From: Halobellus captivus
GTDB taxonomy: Archaea > Halobacteriota > Halobacteria > Halobacteriales > Haloferacaceae
Length of the DNA stretch: 64,000 nt
Direction: 5' to 3'
NCBI RefSeq assembly: GCF_003697845.1
Contig: NZ_RDQE01000008.1
Coordinates: 62,001 to 126,000 of the forward strand
Position 1 is the first letter of the stretch. Each line of letters begins with the position of its first letter. Below, in pieces: positions 34,156 to 42,194 of the stretch. The position numbers were made by a program, and so were the translations under genes. Under the pieces are notes generated by a model. It was not told the DNA's origin and ran no database searches. It was given only the letters and a program-made list of their open reading frames with translations.

Positions 34156-34932
34156 GTGAACCGACGCCTCGTCCTCGCCGTGACGCTCGTCGCGCTCCTC
34201 GCCGCGAGCGCCGGCTGTCTCGGCTACGCGACCGGCGGCGGGGAGGTCGCGAACGAGACGCTCGACGCCGAACCGCCCCGCGACTACGACTTCGACGTCG
34301 ACCGCGACGCCGCCTTCGACCTCTCGACTGACGCGCGGTACACGGTCGTCTACGACCTCTCCGGGCGCGACGAGCTCCGTCTGTACCGCCAGACTCCGTA
34401 CGCCGGCGACCAGCCCCTGGAGTTCGAGGCGTTCCGGTATCAGTACCCCGACGGCGAGGTGGTGACCGGAAGCGAGTTCCGCGCCCGCGGCGGGGAAGTC
34501 GAGCGGACGCCGGACGAGACGTGGGTCCGCCTCGGCGACGACATGGAGGGCGGGAAGGTCGCGTTCACGAGCGACGGGTCGCCCCGACGGTTCACGTCGT
34601 TGGCGTACGTCGAGGGGTCATACGCCGTGACGCTGCCGCCCGGATTCAGCACGGACTTCCCGCTCGTCGGACACGTCTCGCCGCGGAGCTACGAGGTCGA
34701 GACGGTCGACGACCGCGACCGGATCGTCTGGGAGGAGGTCACGGGCTCGATCGTCGTCCAGGCGTACCGTGAGACAGACCTCGTCGTCTTCGGCGGGATC
34801 CTCGCGATCGCGATCCTCGTCGCGATCGTGGGGACGCTCAGGTTCAAACGGCAGCTCGAGGAGCTCCGCGAGCGCCGCCGCGAGATGGGCCTCGGCGTGT
34901 ACGACGACGAGGACGACGACGGCTTCCTCTGA
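34156..34932 (+). CDS. Membrane-anchored lipoprotein of unknown function (DUF5803-like)
   Basis: A 258-residue secreted, anchored protein. The signal peptide MNRRLVLAVTLVALLAASAGC ends in a lipobox-type Ala-Gly-Cys, so a lipid anchor is likely. A beta-rich extracellular domain spans about 30-205. A membrane helix (LVVFGGILAIAILVAIVGTL) follows, then a charged cytoplasmic tail (RQLEELRERRREMG). The GTG start is chosen because it opens the signal peptide directly. It follows DUF2110 by 15 bp, so it may belong to the tfe operon. The family occurs widely in haloarchaea without known role. Confidence 0.8.
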   Translation: MNRRLVLAVTLVALLAASAGCLGYATGGGEVANETLDAEPPRDYDFDVDRDAAFDLSTDARYTVVYDLSGRDELRLYRQTPYAGDQPLEFEAFRYQYPDGEVVTGSEFRARGGEVERTPDETWVRLGDDMEGGKVAFTSDGSPRRFTSLAYVEGSYAVTLPPGFSTDFPLVGHVSPRSYEVETVDDRDRIVWEEVTGSIVVQAYRETDLVVFGGILAIAILVAIVGTLRFKRQLEELRERRREMGLGVYDDEDDDGFL

Positions 34933-35020
34933 CCGGCGGCCGAGTCCTCGGCGACCGCCGGACCGGATCCGACCGTCCCTCCCCGGCGACCTTTTGACTC
35001 GCCGTCGCGTGGGTCCGAGC

Positions 35021-35707
35021 ATGAACGCCGCCATCGTCACCGTCGGGGACGAACTCCTCGTCGGCGACACCGAGAACACGAACGCGACCTGGCTCTGCGG
35101 CCGACTCGCGGACCGGGGCGTCCCGGTCCGACGGGTGACGGTCGTCCCGGACGAGGTCTCGGAGATCGCCCGGGTCGTCAACGAGTACCACGCGGAGTAC
35201 GACGCCGTGATCGTCACCGGCGGGCTCGGTCCGACCCACGACGACGTGACGATGGAGGCGGTCGCCGCCGCGTTCGGCCGGGACGTCGTCGAGAACGAGG
35301 AGGCGGCCGCGTGGCTCGAGGAGCAGGGGTACAGCGCGGACGATCTCGCCGCGGAGACGACGCATCTGCCCGCGGGCTGTCGGCCGCTCGCCAACGAGGC
35401 CGGCGTCGCGCCGGGCGCGGTCGTCGAGTCGGTCTACGTGCTTCCGGGCGTCCCGACGGAGATGAAGGCGATGTTCGAGCGCGTCGAGTCCGAGTTCGAC
35501 GGCGACCCGATCCACGCGGTCGTCGTCGCCGTCGACGAGCCCGAGAGTACCCTCATCGGCCGGTTCTCGGAGCTCAGAGAGCGCTTCGACGTGAGCGTCG
35601 GGTCCTACCCGGGCGAGAACGTCAGGGTGAAGATAACCGCGGGCGACGCGACCGAGGCCGAACGGGCCGCCGCGTGGTTGCGGGAGCGCGCGGAACTGGT
35701 CGAGTGA
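35021..35707 (+). CDS. Molybdopterin-binding (MoaB/CinA-like) domain protein
   Basis: A 228-residue cytosolic protein with one MoCF-biosynthesis domain in residues 1-165. The start MNAAIVTVGDELLVGDTENTNATWL and the GGLGPTHDDVTMEAVAAAFG loop match CinA N-terminal domains and MoaB/MogA pterin-binding sites. The CinA C-terminal amidase domain is absent. Roles in the family include molybdopterin adenylylation and ADP-ribose pyrophosphatase activity. No molybdenum cofactor gene is nearby to choose between them. Confidence 0.88.
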   Translation: MNAAIVTVGDELLVGDTENTNATWLCGRLADRGVPVRRVTVVPDEVSEIARVVNEYHAEYDAVIVTGGLGPTHDDVTMEAVAAAFGRDVVENEEAAAWLEEQGYSADDLAAETTHLPAGCRPLANEAGVAPGAVVESVYVLPGVPTEMKAMFERVESEFDGDPIHAVVVAVDEPESTLIGRFSELRERFDVSVGSYPGENVRVKITAGDATEAERAAAWLRERAELVE

Positions 35708-35757
35708 GGGACGGGTCGACGGCCGACGGTCAGTGGGCGACGAGCCGGCGGTCGTCG

Positions 35758-35871
35758 TCAGCGCGCGAGATAGGCGACCCAGACGGCGGTGACGACCAGG
35801 CTGACGGCGAGCACGGCGAGCGCAGTCGCCTCGATCGGGAGCGGCTCGGGCTGAACGGCGGACAGGATCAT
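35758..35871 (-). CDS. Very small single-helix membrane protein
   Basis: A 37-residue frame starting MILSAVQPEPLPIEA with one membrane helix (TALAVLAVSLVVTAVWVAYL) and a basic end. TATA-like TTAAAGCTT at about 35897-35905 lies roughly 26-33 bp from the start codon, consistent with a leaderless mRNA. Small haloarchaeal membrane proteins of this form are common, but the function is unknown. The large frame running through it on the same strand is an artefact. Confidence 0.55.
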   Translation of the reverse strand: MILSAVQPEPLPIEATALAVLAVSLVVTAVWVAYLAR

Positions 35872-35991
35872 GTACGGAGGTTGTCCGGGTCCCGGCTTAA
35901 AGCTTGATCTTCGGCGGTCGGCCGTGGCGCGCACGGCCCGACCCGCCCGCCGTCGACGACCCGTTAAGTGGTCGACGCCACAACGTCGGGT

Positions 35992-37098
35992 ATGCACGTC
36001 GGCGTCGTGATGAACCCGATCGCCGGAATGGGCGGTCGCGTCGGACTGAAGGGAACCGATGGGAAGGTCGCGGAGGCACGCGAGCGCGGCGCGGAGCCGC
36101 GTGCGCCCGACCGCGCGGCGCGAGCGATGGAGCGGCTCGCCGCGGTCGCGCCCGAGACGACCGTCTCGACGGTCGGGGACCCCATGGGCGAGACGGTCGT
36201 CCGCGGGGCGGGGTTCGAGCCGGCTCGCGTCGTCGATCCGTTCGACGACGGCGGAGATCCCGGGACCGACGGCGAGAATTCTCCCGAGACGACCGCCGAA
36301 CACACCCGTCTCGCGGTGGCCGACTTCCTCGAGGCGGGCGTCGACCTCGTGTTGTTCGTCGGCGGCGACGGCACCGCGGCCGACGTGGCGACGGCGCTCG
36401 AGGGCACGGACACGCCGATGCTCGGCGTGCCCGCGGGCGTGAAGGTGTACTCGTCGGTGTTCGCGGTCTCGCCGGAGGACGCCGCGGAGGTGGCGGCGAC
36501 GTTCTCGCGGACGGAGCGCCGCGAGGTGATGGACATCGACGAGGACGCTTACCGGGAGGGCGAGGTCCATCCCGAGCTCCGCGGGGTCGCACACGTCCCC
36601 GTCGCCGAGGACCTCCAGTCGTCGAAACAGACCGCGAGCGGCACCGTCGAGTCACTCGCCGAGGGCGTCGCCGACGACGTCCGGGCACGCGAGGGCGACG
36701 GAGTCACCTACGTGCTCGGACCCGGATCGACCGTCGGCGCGATCAAGGCCGAACTCGGCTTTTCACCCTCGCCTATCGGCGTCGACGTCTGGCGCGACGG
36801 CGAGGTGATCGTCCGCGACGCGACGGAATCGGAGATCCTGAACGCGCTCGGCGAGGAGAACGTGATCGTCGTCTCGCCCATCGGCGGGCAGGGGTTCGTC
36901 TTCGGCCGGGGGAACCCGCAGCTCTCGCCGGCCGTGATCCGCGAGTGCGACGTCACGATCGTCGCCTCCCGGACGAAACTCGACGACGTCAGAGTCCTCC
37001 GGGTCGACACCGACGACCCGGACCTCGACGCGGAGCTGGCCGGGTGGGTCCGCGTCCGCGTCGGGAAGTTCGAGACGCGGATGATGAAGATCGTGTAG
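35992..37098 (+). CDS. ATP-NAD kinase/AcoX-like protein
   Basis: A 368-residue protein of the NAD-kinase-like superfamily. The N terminus MHVGVVMNPIAGMGGRVGLKGTD and the phosphate-binding VLFVGGDGTAADVATAL (GGDGT) are diagnostic, followed by GVPAGVKVYSSVFAVSP and PIGGQGFVFGRGNPQLSP. This long form corresponds to archaeal AcoX/ATP-NAD kinase paralogues rather than to canonical NadK, so the phosphate acceptor is uncertain. The ATG at 35992 opens the conserved domain; a GTG eight codons upstream is possible. TATA-like CGTTAAGTGG lies about 23-31 bp upstream. Confidence 0.87.
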   Translation: MHVGVVMNPIAGMGGRVGLKGTDGKVAEARERGAEPRAPDRAARAMERLAAVAPETTVSTVGDPMGETVVRGAGFEPARVVDPFDDGGDPGTDGENSPETTAEHTRLAVADFLEAGVDLVLFVGGDGTAADVATALEGTDTPMLGVPAGVKVYSSVFAVSPEDAAEVAATFSRTERREVMDIDEDAYREGEVHPELRGVAHVPVAEDLQSSKQTASGTVESLAEGVADDVRAREGDGVTYVLGPGSTVGAIKAELGFSPSPIGVDVWRDGEVIVRDATESEILNALGEENVIVVSPIGGQGFVFGRGNPQLSPAVIRECDVTIVASRTKLDDVRVLRVDTDDPDLDAELAGWVRVRVGKFETRMMKIV

Positions 37099-37159
37099 CG
37101 GTTCCGTCGTGACTCGTCGGACCGTCTTCGTAGCTCACTCATTTGATCGAAAGGTTAAC

Positions 37160-37184
37160 TCAGTTAGCTACTCAACTGACTAGC
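37160..37184 (+). promoter_or_regulatory. Palindromic operator before the VapB antitoxin gene
   Basis: TCAGTT (37160-37165) and AACTGA (37174-37179) form an inverted repeat with an 8-nt spacer. It overlaps a second one, GCTA (37167-37170) with TAGC (37181-37184). The element lies between a TATA-like GGTTAACT and the ATG at 37185, the usual position for autorepression by a VapBC complex. Confidence 0.6.
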
Positions 37185-37460
37185 ATGGCGACCGCAGTCA
37201 AGATGGACGAGGAAACGAAGTCCAAACTCGAGGAGTTACAGGCCGAAATCAAACTCAGAACGGGAGAGAAGGTTACCCAGCAGGAGATCCTGGAACGTCT
37301 CGTCGACTCGGCCGTCGGGTCGCGAACGGAGTTCATCGATGGCTTCCGTAGCGGTACGGATGCCCTGTCCGCGGACGAGATCGACCGATTCGATTCGGGT
37401 ACGATCTCCTCGGGCGTCGAGACCGAGGAGGACGACATCGACGAGATCCTTTACGGATGA
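37185..37460 (+). CDS. VapB-like antitoxin
   Basis: A 91-residue protein: MATAVKMDEETKSKLEELQAEIKLRTGEKVTQQEILERLVDSAVG forms a ribbon-helix-helix-like DNA-binding domain of the kind seen in haloarchaeal antitoxins. The acidic C-terminal tail (SSGVETEEDDIDEILYG) would neutralise the toxin. The ATG at 37185 follows the palindromic operator; a longer frame from 37143 lacks support. Its last codons overlap the toxin start by 4 bp (ATGA), a classic toxin-antitoxin arrangement. Confidence 0.85.
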   Translation: MATAVKMDEETKSKLEELQAEIKLRTGEKVTQQEILERLVDSAVGSRTEFIDGFRSGTDALSADEIDRFDSGTISSGVETEEDDIDEILYG

Positions 37461-37891
37461 GCGTCTTCGTGGATACCGGCGTGTTCTACGCCCATCACGA
37501 CGTCGACGCGAGCCGGCACGACGTCGCGACGGAAGCGCTCACCGAGGTCCTTCGATCTGCCGACTACGGACACGTGATGGCGAGTGACTACGTCTACGAC
37601 GAATCGGTGACGCTCACGTACCGCCGTACCGGTCGGATGGCGGATGCGATCGAACTCGGTCGACGCATCCGTGGTGTCGATCCCTTCCCGGACGCCATCG
37701 ATCTCCTGTACACGTCACAACCGCTCTTCGGCAAAGCGGTCGAACGGTTCGAGCAGTACGCCGACCACGGGCTCAGTTTCACTGACGCGATGACCGTTGC
37801 GCTCGTAGAGAGTCACGATATCGATACGGTGCTCAGCTTCGACGACGACTTCGACGGACTCGTCGATCGACTGGTTCCCGCGACGGTTTAG
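37457..37891 (+). CDS. vapC: VapC toxin, PIN-domain ribonuclease
   Basis: A 144-residue PIN domain. The acidic residues expected for Mg-dependent RNA cleavage are seen at Asp6 (VFVDTGVFYA), Asp and Glu in SDYVYDESVTL, and the C-terminal pairs LSFTDAMTVALVE and TVLSFDDDFDGL. VapC toxins usually cut tRNA or rRNA and are held inactive by VapB. It is translationally coupled to the antitoxin. The somewhat lower GC of both genes and the adjoining structured non-coding block suggest acquired DNA. Confidence 0.92.
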   Translation: MSVFVDTGVFYAHHDVDASRHDVATEALTEVLRSADYGHVMASDYVYDESVTLTYRRTGRMADAIELGRRIRGVDPFPDAIDLLYTSQPLFGKAVERFEQYADHGLSFTDAMTVALVESHDIDTVLSFDDDFDGLVDRLVPATV

Positions 37892-38179
37892 ACAACCACC
37901 TTTTTCATCGTCGGGTTCCCTCGCTCACTGCGTTCGCGTCGGGAACCACTCCTCGAAAAACCTGGAGGGAAAAAGCCGACTCCGTCGTCTCCGACGGCTT
38001 CGTCGGTGAAACGCCTCGCCGTGCTCGGCGTATGCTCAATACAGGCGGAGGAACGAACGATCGCCGGAGCGGTGGCGCGCCTCCGAGTGCCCGTCAGGGT
38101 ACGAGGAGCCCGCGAGGGACGCCGCGGATCGAGCGGCGAGGTTGGGGAGGCATGAGGCGCGGGGCTGTGCGGGGCGGGG
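37892..38179. other. Non-coding spacer downstream of vapC with hairpins
   Basis: No believable gene is present. GGTTCCC (37914-37920) pairs with GGGAACC (37941-37947), and CCGAC-GGCTTC-GTCGG is at 37991-38006. T-rich CCTTTTTCATC follows the vapC stop and may act as a terminator. A minus-strand frame of about 180 codons across the region is low-complexity and is rejected. Confidence 0.6.
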
Positions 38180-38410
38180 TGGGATTCAAAGGGGCAGCCG
38201 CGATTCCCGCGAACGAAGTGAGCGGGAAGTCGGGAGACGGAGTCTCCCGGAAGGATGAACCCCGGCGACGTAAGCAGGGAGGGACCTCCGATCCCTCCAG
38301 CAGCCGGCGCGAAGCGCCGGCGACACTGGAAGGAGCGAGCAACGCGAGCGACTAAAGCGCACAACGAGCCGCGGGAATCCTCGCGGCTGGGACTTTGGAC
38401 GTGTTCACCG
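38180..38410. other. Large nested-hairpin element, possible ncRNA or mobile structured repeat
   Basis: Outer arms CAGCCGCGA-TTCCCGC (38195-38210) and GCGGGAA-TCC-TCGCGGCTG (38371-38389) can form a stem of 16 pairs with a 3-nt bulge, extended by CAAAG/CTTTG. Inside lie perfect hairpins at 38231-38249 (CGGGAGA/TCTCCCG), 38278-38298 (GGAGGGA/TCCCTCC) and 38303-38321 (GCCGGCGC-GAA-GCGCCGGC). TTCCCGC can alternatively pair with GCGGGAA at 38222-38228. This much ordered pairing is far beyond chance. The strand and nature are unknown; similar GC-rich blocks recur in haloarchaeal intergenic DNA, from memory. Confidence 0.6.
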
Positions 38411-38555
38411 CGCCGGAAACGATCCCACATCGATCAGTCCGATCACTCTCAAAACAACCGTACTACTTGCACGGTCCAACGATCGAGAGATTCACACGAG
38501 TCTTATCGGAAAGATCTGATAAAACGCCTCTCTGACTCCCGACTCGGTACCTACC

Positions 38556-39464
38556 CTATCCGTCGAAGTCGTGGATGCCCGCGGTGATGACCTCGACGCC
38601 CTCGTCGGTGACCAGGAGCGTGTGTTCCGCCTGACTCACGAGCGCGTCGTCGGCCTCCTTGAGCACGGGGTATCCCTTGATTACGTCCGCCTGTTTGAGT
38701 CGCCGGAGCGCCATCCCGGCCCGCTCGTTCGAGAGCCACCGGGCGGCGAAGGGAAGGCCGTCGAACTCGGCGATCTCCTCCAACACCTGTCTGGCCCGCC
38801 GGTCGCGGACGCTCTTCTCGCGTTGGAGCTCGTAGATCTCCTCGTCGGTTCCCTCGCCGACCTTCCCGCGGCCGTCGGTCGCGAACGGCTCGATGGCGAC
38901 CGCCTGTCCGGGCTCGAGTTCGACGGAGCGGTCGACCCCGCGGTTCGGGACGTTCGGTTCGGTGTGCGCGTCGTACTGCTGGACGCCGTGTCCCGAGAGG
39001 TTCAGAACCGGCGTGTAGCCGTACCCGCGGATCACGTCCTCGATCGCCCGTCCGACGACGCCGACCTCGACGCCCGGTCCCGCCTCGTCGACGGCCGCCT
39101 CCAACGCCATCTCGGCCGCCTCGACGAGCTCGACGTTTCCGGTGTGGTCCACCGTGACCGCGGCGTCGGCGATGTAGCCGTCGACGTGGACGCCGACGTC
39201 GAGACACACCATCTCCTCGCCGAACTCGGTGTCGTCGTCGCGGGACGGGGTCGCGTGGGACGCCTCGGGGTCGACGCTCAGGTTGACGGGGAACGCGAGC
39301 CCCGCGCCCTCCTCGCGAACGAAGTCCTCGACCCATTCGGCGACCTCGAGCTGGCTCCGACCCGGTTCGACCATCTCCCTGGCCTCGTTCATCGCCTCGA
39401 CCAGCACCGCGCCGGCCTCCCGGTAGCTCTCGACCGCGTCGTCGTCGAGGGGTCCGTGACTCAT
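38556..39464 (-). CDS. map: Type II methionine aminopeptidase
   Basis: Removes the initiator methionine from nascent proteins. The 302-residue protein has the M24 metal ligands: two Asp in VCLDVGVHVDGYIADAAVT, His in LSGHGVQQYDAH, Glu in AIEPFATDG and Glu in QAEHTLLVT. The insert of about 60 residues with GLPFAARWL is typical of the type II (archaeal/eukaryal) form. The ATG at 39464 (MSHGPLDDDAVESYREAG) gives the family length; the frame extends upstream without homology. Confidence 0.96.
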   Translation of the reverse strand: MSHGPLDDDAVESYREAGAVLVEAMNEAREMVEPGRSQLEVAEWVEDFVREEGAGLAFPVNLSVDPEASHATPSRDDDTEFGEEMVCLDVGVHVDGYIADAAVTVDHTGNVELVEAAEMALEAAVDEAGPGVEVGVVGRAIEDVIRGYGYTPVLNLSGHGVQQYDAHTEPNVPNRGVDRSVELEPGQAVAIEPFATDGRGKVGEGTDEEIYELQREKSVRDRRARQVLEEIAEFDGLPFAARWLSNERAGMALRRLKQADVIKGYPVLKEADDALVSQAEHTLLVTDEGVEVITAGIHDFDG

Positions 39465-39540
39465 GTAACCCGGTTCGTCGAGGGGCCGCAAAGAGGTTGC
39501 GGGAACGTACCGCTCGCCGGGGCCCGGGCCGGATACCGGG

Positions 39541-41592
39541 TCACGCGCCGTCCATGGCCGGGAACCACATCGAGACGAGCGTTCCGGTTGGCTCGCGGGT
39601 CTCGATCGCCAGCTCGCCGCCCGAGCCCGTGACGATCCAATGGACGAGCCAGAGCCCGAGCCCGCTCGCGTGCTCGAGGGGCGTCTCGCGCCCCTCCGAG
39701 AACACCGTCCGCTCGACCGGCGGGATGCCCGGCCCGTCGTCGGCGATCTCGACACGATACCCGTCCTCGTCGGGGCCGACGGCCACCTCGATGTTCGCGA
39801 CGGCTCCGTCGTGGTGGATCACCGCGTTCTCCAACACGTTCCGCACCGCGGACTCGAGCAGTTCGTCGGCTGACACTACCGCGACCTCCGGCGTCGAAAC
39901 GGACACCGACGCGTCGGGGAACGCCGTCTCCAGCGAGTCACAGAGTCGCGGCAGCAGCGACGCGAGGTCGATCTCCGCCGGGTCGAACTCGTCGTGAAGC
40001 GCCACGTCGATCTCGCGGGCCTGTTCGCTGAGATGCGTCAGCGTCTCCACCTTCCGATCGATCACGTCGAGGTGCTCGCTTCCCTCGGCGTCGACGTGGT
40101 CACGGAGCAGGTCGGCGTACCCGCCGATCACGTTCGCGTCGTTCTTCAGGTCGTGTCTGAGAACCCGGTTGAGTACCTGTAGTCGCTGTTCGTGTCGTCT
40201 GTTTTCCGTCACGTCGGTCGCGGTGATCACCACCTCCTTCGTGGCGTTCTCGAAGAGCGGCTCGATCGTCGTCTCGAAGGCGCGCCAGTCGCCGTTTTCG
40301 TGGGCGATCCGGTGTTCGAACACCTGTGGTTCGCCCGTCTCGAGGGCGGCCTCGAACCGACGCTGGCTCTCGGCGCGGTCCTCCGGATGGACCAGATCGA
40401 GGATCGGCCGCCCCTCGACGGTCGCCGCCTGCCGGCCGAGGAGCCGGTCGATCGACGGGCTCACGTACCGGAGCAGGCCGTCGGTTCCGCAGATCGCGAT
40501 GACGTTCGGAGACTTCTCGATGAGCGCTCGATACCGACGCTGGAGCGTCTCGCGTTCGGTCACGTCGCGGAAGAGGACCACGCTGCCGCTCCGCTCGGCT
40601 CCCGAGACGGCCGAGGAGACCGCGTGTTCGGTGACCGTGAGGAACAGCGGTCCGTCCTCGGTCTCGATCGTCGCCCGTCCGCCCTTTCCGGTTCCACCGT
40701 TCCGGACGGCATTGAACACCGTCGGCACTCCCGAAAACGCCGCCTCGGCCGACTGGCCGAACTCGAGGGAGGCGAACAGCTCGCGGGCACGGTCGTTCGC
40801 GTCGACGACTCGGTCGGCACCGTCGAGAACGACCACGCCGTCCGAGAGGTTCGCGAACGCGGTCTTCCGCGCGACGGGCGAGAGGTCGAGCAGCCGGTAC
40901 CGAAACACCACCCAGGCGACGACCCCCACCGTCACGGCGAAGGATATCGGCGTGAGGTCGACGAACCGAGGCCCCACGGACGACCACGCGCCGAGAACTC
41001 CGACGGCCATCGGAAACGTACCGGCGAGAAACAGGAGTCCGGCCTGCCGCCGGAAGATCCCGGTCCGGTCGATCGCGGCGTATCCGAGCACGGCGAAGCT
41101 GAGCAGGTTCACGGCGTAGCTGTACGCGGTGAACGCCAGCAGCGCGACCGTCGGCGAGTACGCCAACACGAGGTGTCCGCCGTCAGACGTCGCGAGCGCG
41201 GGGGAACGATAGAACAGAGGGACGGCACCGATCGACCACACGGCGGCGACGACTGACGCCGGGACCAGACAGATCAGTGCCAGCCGCCGGGGCCGGAACC
41301 AGGTCGATCGCCCGGTGTACGCCAACACGAACGCCGGCCACGCGGCGGCGAGCGTTCCGACGCCGATCCAGACGAACCGGTTCCAGAGTAGCGTTCCGGG
41401 GAGGGTGGTCGCCGACAGCTGGCCGGCGTAGGCCGTGGCCCATATCCCCGCCCCGACGGTGACGCCGAGGAAGGTCCGGACGAGCAGCGTCGACCCCCGG
41501 AACCGACGCGAGAAGGCGTACGCGGCGAAGACGAACGACGACGCCCCGGCCACGAGCAGCGGGACCGTGTACGGCGTCGTTTGCCAGACCAT
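39541..41592 (-). CDS. Membrane-bound histidine kinase with 7-TM sensor and two PAS domains
   Basis: A 683-residue sensor kinase. Residues 1-232 hold seven predicted membrane helices of the HisKA_7TM type. A PAS domain (about 242-345) and a second PAS (352-465, with IEKSPNVIAICGTDGLLRYVSPS) follow. HisKA has His480 (VLNRVLRHDLKNDANVIGGYADLL), and the ATPase domain has VLENAVIHHD, IADDGPGIPP and LGLWLVHWIV. A minus-strand TATA-like GGACCATAAAAACGG is about 25-30 bp from the start codon. The signal and the cognate regulator are unknown. It is the third histidine kinase in the window, and its own PAS domains lack the LOV cysteine. Confidence 0.92.
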   Translation of the reverse strand: MVWQTTPYTVPLLVAGASSFVFAAYAFSRRFRGSTLLVRTFLGVTVGAGIWATAYAGQLSATTLPGTLLWNRFVWIGVGTLAAAWPAFVLAYTGRSTWFRPRRLALICLVPASVVAAVWSIGAVPLFYRSPALATSDGGHLVLAYSPTVALLAFTAYSYAVNLLSFAVLGYAAIDRTGIFRRQAGLLFLAGTFPMAVGVLGAWSSVGPRFVDLTPISFAVTVGVVAWVVFRYRLLDLSPVARKTAFANLSDGVVVLDGADRVVDANDRARELFASLEFGQSAEAAFSGVPTVFNAVRNGGTGKGGRATIETEDGPLFLTVTEHAVSSAVSGAERSGSVVLFRDVTERETLQRRYRALIEKSPNVIAICGTDGLLRYVSPSIDRLLGRQAATVEGRPILDLVHPEDRAESQRRFEAALETGEPQVFEHRIAHENGDWRAFETTIEPLFENATKEVVITATDVTENRRHEQRLQVLNRVLRHDLKNDANVIGGYADLLRDHVDAEGSEHLDVIDRKVETLTHLSEQAREIDVALHDEFDPAEIDLASLLPRLCDSLETAFPDASVSVSTPEVAVVSADELLESAVRNVLENAVIHHDGAVANIEVAVGPDEDGYRVEIADDGPGIPPVERTVFSEGRETPLEHASGLGLWLVHWIVTGSGGELAIETREPTGTLVSMWFPAMDGA

Positions 41593-41691
41593 CGATACCG
41601 AAGGGATGTGGGTGGACCATAAAAACGGAGCGGAGACCGCGGGAGTCGACCGGATCGGTGCCGATAAGCCGCCACCGGCTCGACGGACGGT

Positions 41692-42159
41692 ATGCTCGAC
41701 CCCGGGACGGATGCTCCGACGTTCACGCTCGAGAACCAACACGGCGAGACGGTCTCGCTTGGCGGGACCGACGCCGCCTACACGGTCGTCTACTTCTACC
41801 CGCGGGCGGACACGCCGGGCTGTACGGCCGAGGCGTGTAGCTTCCGCGACGAGTGGGGCGCCTTCGAGGACGCCGGCGTACGGGTGCTCGGGATCAGCGA
41901 CGACCCCGTCTCCGACCTCGCCGACTTCGCGGTCGACTACGATCTCCCCTTCGATCTCCTCTCGGACCCCGACGGCGAGGTCGCGAGCGCGTACGACTCC
42001 TACGGCGAAAAGGAGATGTTCGGGAACGTCTTCGACGGCGTCTTTCGGAACACGTACGTGGTCGATAGCGAGGGGACGGTCGTGCTCGCCTACGAGGGCG
42101 TCTCGCCGGAGGACCACGCCGTGGAGATCCTCGAGGACGTCGCGGCGCTACCGAACTGA
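41692..42159 (+). CDS. bcp: Peroxiredoxin, Bcp/PrxQ type
   Basis: Thiol peroxidase that reduces hydrogen and organic peroxides. The 155-residue protein has the TPGCTAEACSFRD motif with peroxidatic Cys44 and resolving Cys49 five residues on, the atypical 2-Cys PrxQ arrangement. A TATA-like CCGATAAG is centred about 27 bp before the ATG, supporting it as the start of a leaderless mRNA. In haloarchaea the electron donor is probably thioredoxin or gamma-glutamylcysteine dependent (inference). Confidence 0.95.
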   Translation: MLDPGTDAPTFTLENQHGETVSLGGTDAAYTVVYFYPRADTPGCTAEACSFRDEWGAFEDAGVRVLGISDDPVSDLADFAVDYDLPFDLLSDPDGEVASAYDSYGEKEMFGNVFDGVFRNTYVVDSEGTVVLAYEGVSPEDHAVEILEDVAALPN

Positions 42160-42194
42160 GCCGACGGATCGTTCGGGACGTTCGGCTCCGGAGG

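Noticed and set aside
38180-38410. RNase P RNA or SRP RNA
   Set aside because: The conserved cores of these RNAs were not seen; only generic nested stems are present.
37888-38430. Minus-strand frame of 180 codons after vapC
   Set aside because: Low-complexity Arg/Ser/Pro translation across a nested-hairpin region, with no promoter and no domain.
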